Assembly (NCBI GenBank): GCA_946545765.1
Contig: CAMNNS010000064.1
Coordinates: 1 to 8,058, forward strand
Length of the DNA stretch: 8,058 nt
Source of the DNA: an uncultured Bacteroidales bacterium
GTDB taxonomy: Bacteria > Bacteroidota > Bacteroidia > Bacteroidales > UBA932
Direction of reading: 5' to 3'
In this document: positions 7,407 to 8,058 of the stretch, in pieces
How the letters are laid out: the number at the start of each line of letters is the position of its first letter
Numbering within the stretch: the first letter of the stretch is position 1
Made by a program: the position numbers and the translations under genes
Notes under the pieces: generated by a model
The model's input: only the letters and a program-made list of their open reading frames with translations
Told to the model about the DNA's origin: nothing
Databases searched by the model: none

Positions 7407-7574
7407 ATGGCTTACAAAATTTCAACAGATTGTGTTGCTTGCGGAACTTGTGAGGGAGAGTGCCCAGTTGGTGCTATCTCTTCTGGTGATATCTATAAGA
7501 TAGATCCAAGTCTTTGTACAGATTGTGGAACTTGTGCAAACGCTTGTCCTGTAGGTGCTATTTCGCAAGAATAA
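7407..7574 (+). CDS. 2[4Fe-4S] ferredoxin, 55 residues
   Basis: This small cytosolic electron carrier is of the clostridial type and holds two [4Fe-4S] clusters. The two half-repeats are each CxxCxxCxxxCP: Cys9, 12, 15, 19 (CVACGTCEGECP) and Cys37, 40, 43, 47 (CTDCGTCANACP), each followed by VGAIS. In this family the first three cysteines of one half and the last of the other bind each cluster. All eight are present, so both clusters should form. MAYKIS at the start and a 55-residue length are typical of ferredoxins in anaerobic Bacteroidales. Likely redox partners (pyruvate:ferredoxin oxidoreductase, hydrogenase, Rnf) are inferred from the family, not from neighbours. It is flanked by its own promoter and terminator and so is probably monocistronic. 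The ATG follows an AT-rich leader without a Shine-Dalgarno sequence, as usual in Bacteroidetes. Confidence 0.96.
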   Translation: MAYKISTDCVACGTCEGECPVGAISSGDIYKIDPSLCTDCGTCANACPVGAISQE

Positions 7575-7595
7575 TTTATTTTAAATAGAATTTTT

Positions 7596-7627
7596 AAGGG
7601 AATAACTTTTTAGTTGTTCCCTTTTTT
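7596..7627 (+). terminator. Intrinsic terminator of the ferredoxin gene
   Basis: A 12-bp stem AAGGGAATAACT (7596-7607) pairs with AGTTGTTCCCTT (7612-7623) with one T-G wobble and a TTTT loop, followed by four more T. It lies 21 nt after the ferredoxin stop codon. No T-run follows on the minus strand, so it should work only rightward. Confidence 0.88.
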
Positions 7628-7860
7628 ATGCTATTTTAACAACAACTTTTTGAAAGTTCAATTAGTAAATGCAACTTTATAAAAGCTTACAATTAACAAA
7701 GTAATAACCCAAACTATTAATAAACATAAATCTGTTATAAGGAGAGAGGTAAAAAGAAATTGTGTATCCTTACATTATAATTTGCGATATTGTAAATATT
7801 AGATATATTTTCTCATAAATTGTTTTTTTAACCATTTCATTTATAGAGATATATAAAAGA
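7628..7860. other. AT-rich intergenic stretch with no supported gene
   Basis: No reading frame of credible length exists on either strand. The only points of note are a short hairpin AACTTT/AAAGTT (7644-7658), an AAGGAGAGAGG purine run around 7739-7749 that looks like a Shine-Dalgarno sequence but has no good reading frame after it, and a 13-codon minus-strand frame (7840-7799, MKWLKKQFMRKYI) downstream of the predicted minus-strand promoter. None is enough to call a gene. Confidence 0.5.
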
Positions 7861-7900
7861 ATAAGTGTCCCAAAAAAGGTACCTTTTTTGGGACACTTAT
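7861..7900. repeat. Perfect 40-bp palindrome centred on GGTACC
   Basis: Two 20-bp arms (ATAAGTGTCCCAAAAAAGGT and its exact reverse complement) abut with no spacer. The next base pair on each side (A7860/C7901) does not match, so the symmetry stops sharply. The GC-rich GTGTCCC blocks are on the outside and the A6/T6 tracts inside, unlike an ordinary terminator stem. It could be a transcript leader hairpin, two fused inverted repeats of a small mobile element, or a dimeric protein-binding site. The palindrome itself is certain; its function is not. Confidence 0.95.
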
Positions 7901-7912
7901 CACTTCACACCA

Positions 7913-7943
7913 CAAAGGTAAAAAAAAATTCTTGTTGTGCAAC
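7913..7943 (-). promoter_or_regulatory. Candidate minus-strand Bacteroidetes promoter reading into the 40-bp palindrome
   Basis: On the minus strand, GTTG (7943-7940), 19 bp, then TACCTTTG (7920-7913) fit the -33/-7 pattern with one mismatch in the -33 box. The spacer is AT-rich. The predicted start near 7906 puts the palindrome at about +7 to +46 of the transcript. No convincing gene lies downstream on this strand before the ferredoxin terminator. Confidence 0.6.
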
Positions 7944-7970
7944 TTTTTTATGTTTTATTTTTCTGTAATA

Positions 7971-8057
7971 TCACGCATAATATTGATTATATGATATTTT
8001 TAATAAGTTAGTAAAGAAAGTGTCATTTCTCTCTTTTATTCTTTTTCTTCTGTCAAA
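7971..8057 (-). CDS. Possible C-terminal end of a minus-strand gene entering from the right edge
   Basis: One minus-strand frame is open from the window edge for 28 codons and ends in TGA. It reads as a basic stretch (FDRRKRIKERND) followed by TFFTNLLKISYNQYYA. I do not recognise it. A run this long is not rare by chance, and the other two frames close at once. It would end 28 nt before the predicted minus-strand promoter at 7943. Confidence 0.22.
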   Translation of the reverse strand, partial: FDRRKRIKERNDTFFTNLLKISYNQYYA

Positions 8058-8058
8058 T

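Noticed and set aside
7306..7503. Plus-strand frame of 65 codons spanning the M16 end and the ferredoxin start
   Set aside because: It overlaps the ferredoxin promoter and the first half of the ferredoxin gene in another frame, and has no motif.
7644..7658. Short hairpin AACTTT-TTG-AAAGTT after the ferredoxin terminator
   Set aside because: A 6-bp AT-rich stem is expected by chance and a strong terminator already lies just upstream.
7739..7818. AAGGAGAGAGG run followed by a GTG frame of about 18 codons
   Set aside because: Bacteroidetes rarely use strong Shine-Dalgarno sequences, the frame is very short and nothing supports coding.
1..8058. CRISPR array, tRNA, rRNA or an intact insertion sequence
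   Set aside because: No regularly spaced repeats, cloverleaf-like blocks, rRNA motifs or transposase gene were seen on either strand.

Overview
The window is AT-rich and reads as chromosomal DNA from a member of the Bacteroidales/Bacteroidota. The evidence is Bacteroidetes-type promoters (TTTG, then about 19 bp, then TAnnTTTG), AT-rich start regions without clear Shine-Dalgarno sequences, a SCGC-type DUF1573 secreted protein, a large M16 peptidase with a lipoprotein signal, and a short 2[4Fe-4S] ferredoxin like those in Bacteroides and relatives. Genus cannot be given from sequence alone.

Layout. The left edge (1-354, +) is the C-terminal 117 residues of transcription termination factor Rho. 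It converges on a four-gene minus-strand cluster that runs leftward from about 4251 to 527: a secreted DUF1573 protein, the G3E GTPase MeaB, a ten-helix putative metal exporter, and RidA. Gaps inside the cluster are 15, 9 and 26 nt, so it is very probably one operon. A nested imperfect inverted repeat lies between the convergent rho and ridA ends. A 119-bp divergent region (4252-4370) separates the operon from a plus-strand gene for a 981-residue two-lobed M16 zinc peptidase lipoprotein. A near-consensus promoter starts 4 bp after that gene and drives a 55-residue ferredoxin (7407-7574), which ends at a clear intrinsic terminator (7596-7627).

The last 430 bp hold no convincing complete gene. 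They contain a perfect 40-bp palindrome (7861-7900) placed 6 nt after the predicted start of a minus-strand transcript from a good promoter match (7913-7943), and possibly the last 28 codons of a minus-strand gene entering from the right edge.

How the genes might work together. MeaB is the chaperone GTPase of adenosylcobalamin-dependent methylmalonyl-CoA mutase, but no mutase gene is visible here. RidA removes reactive enamine/imine intermediates, and the membrane protein resembles putative Mn/heavy-metal exporters. A shared role is not established, and this gene combination is the main functional puzzle. The most unexplained DNA is the promoter-plus-palindrome block at the right end.
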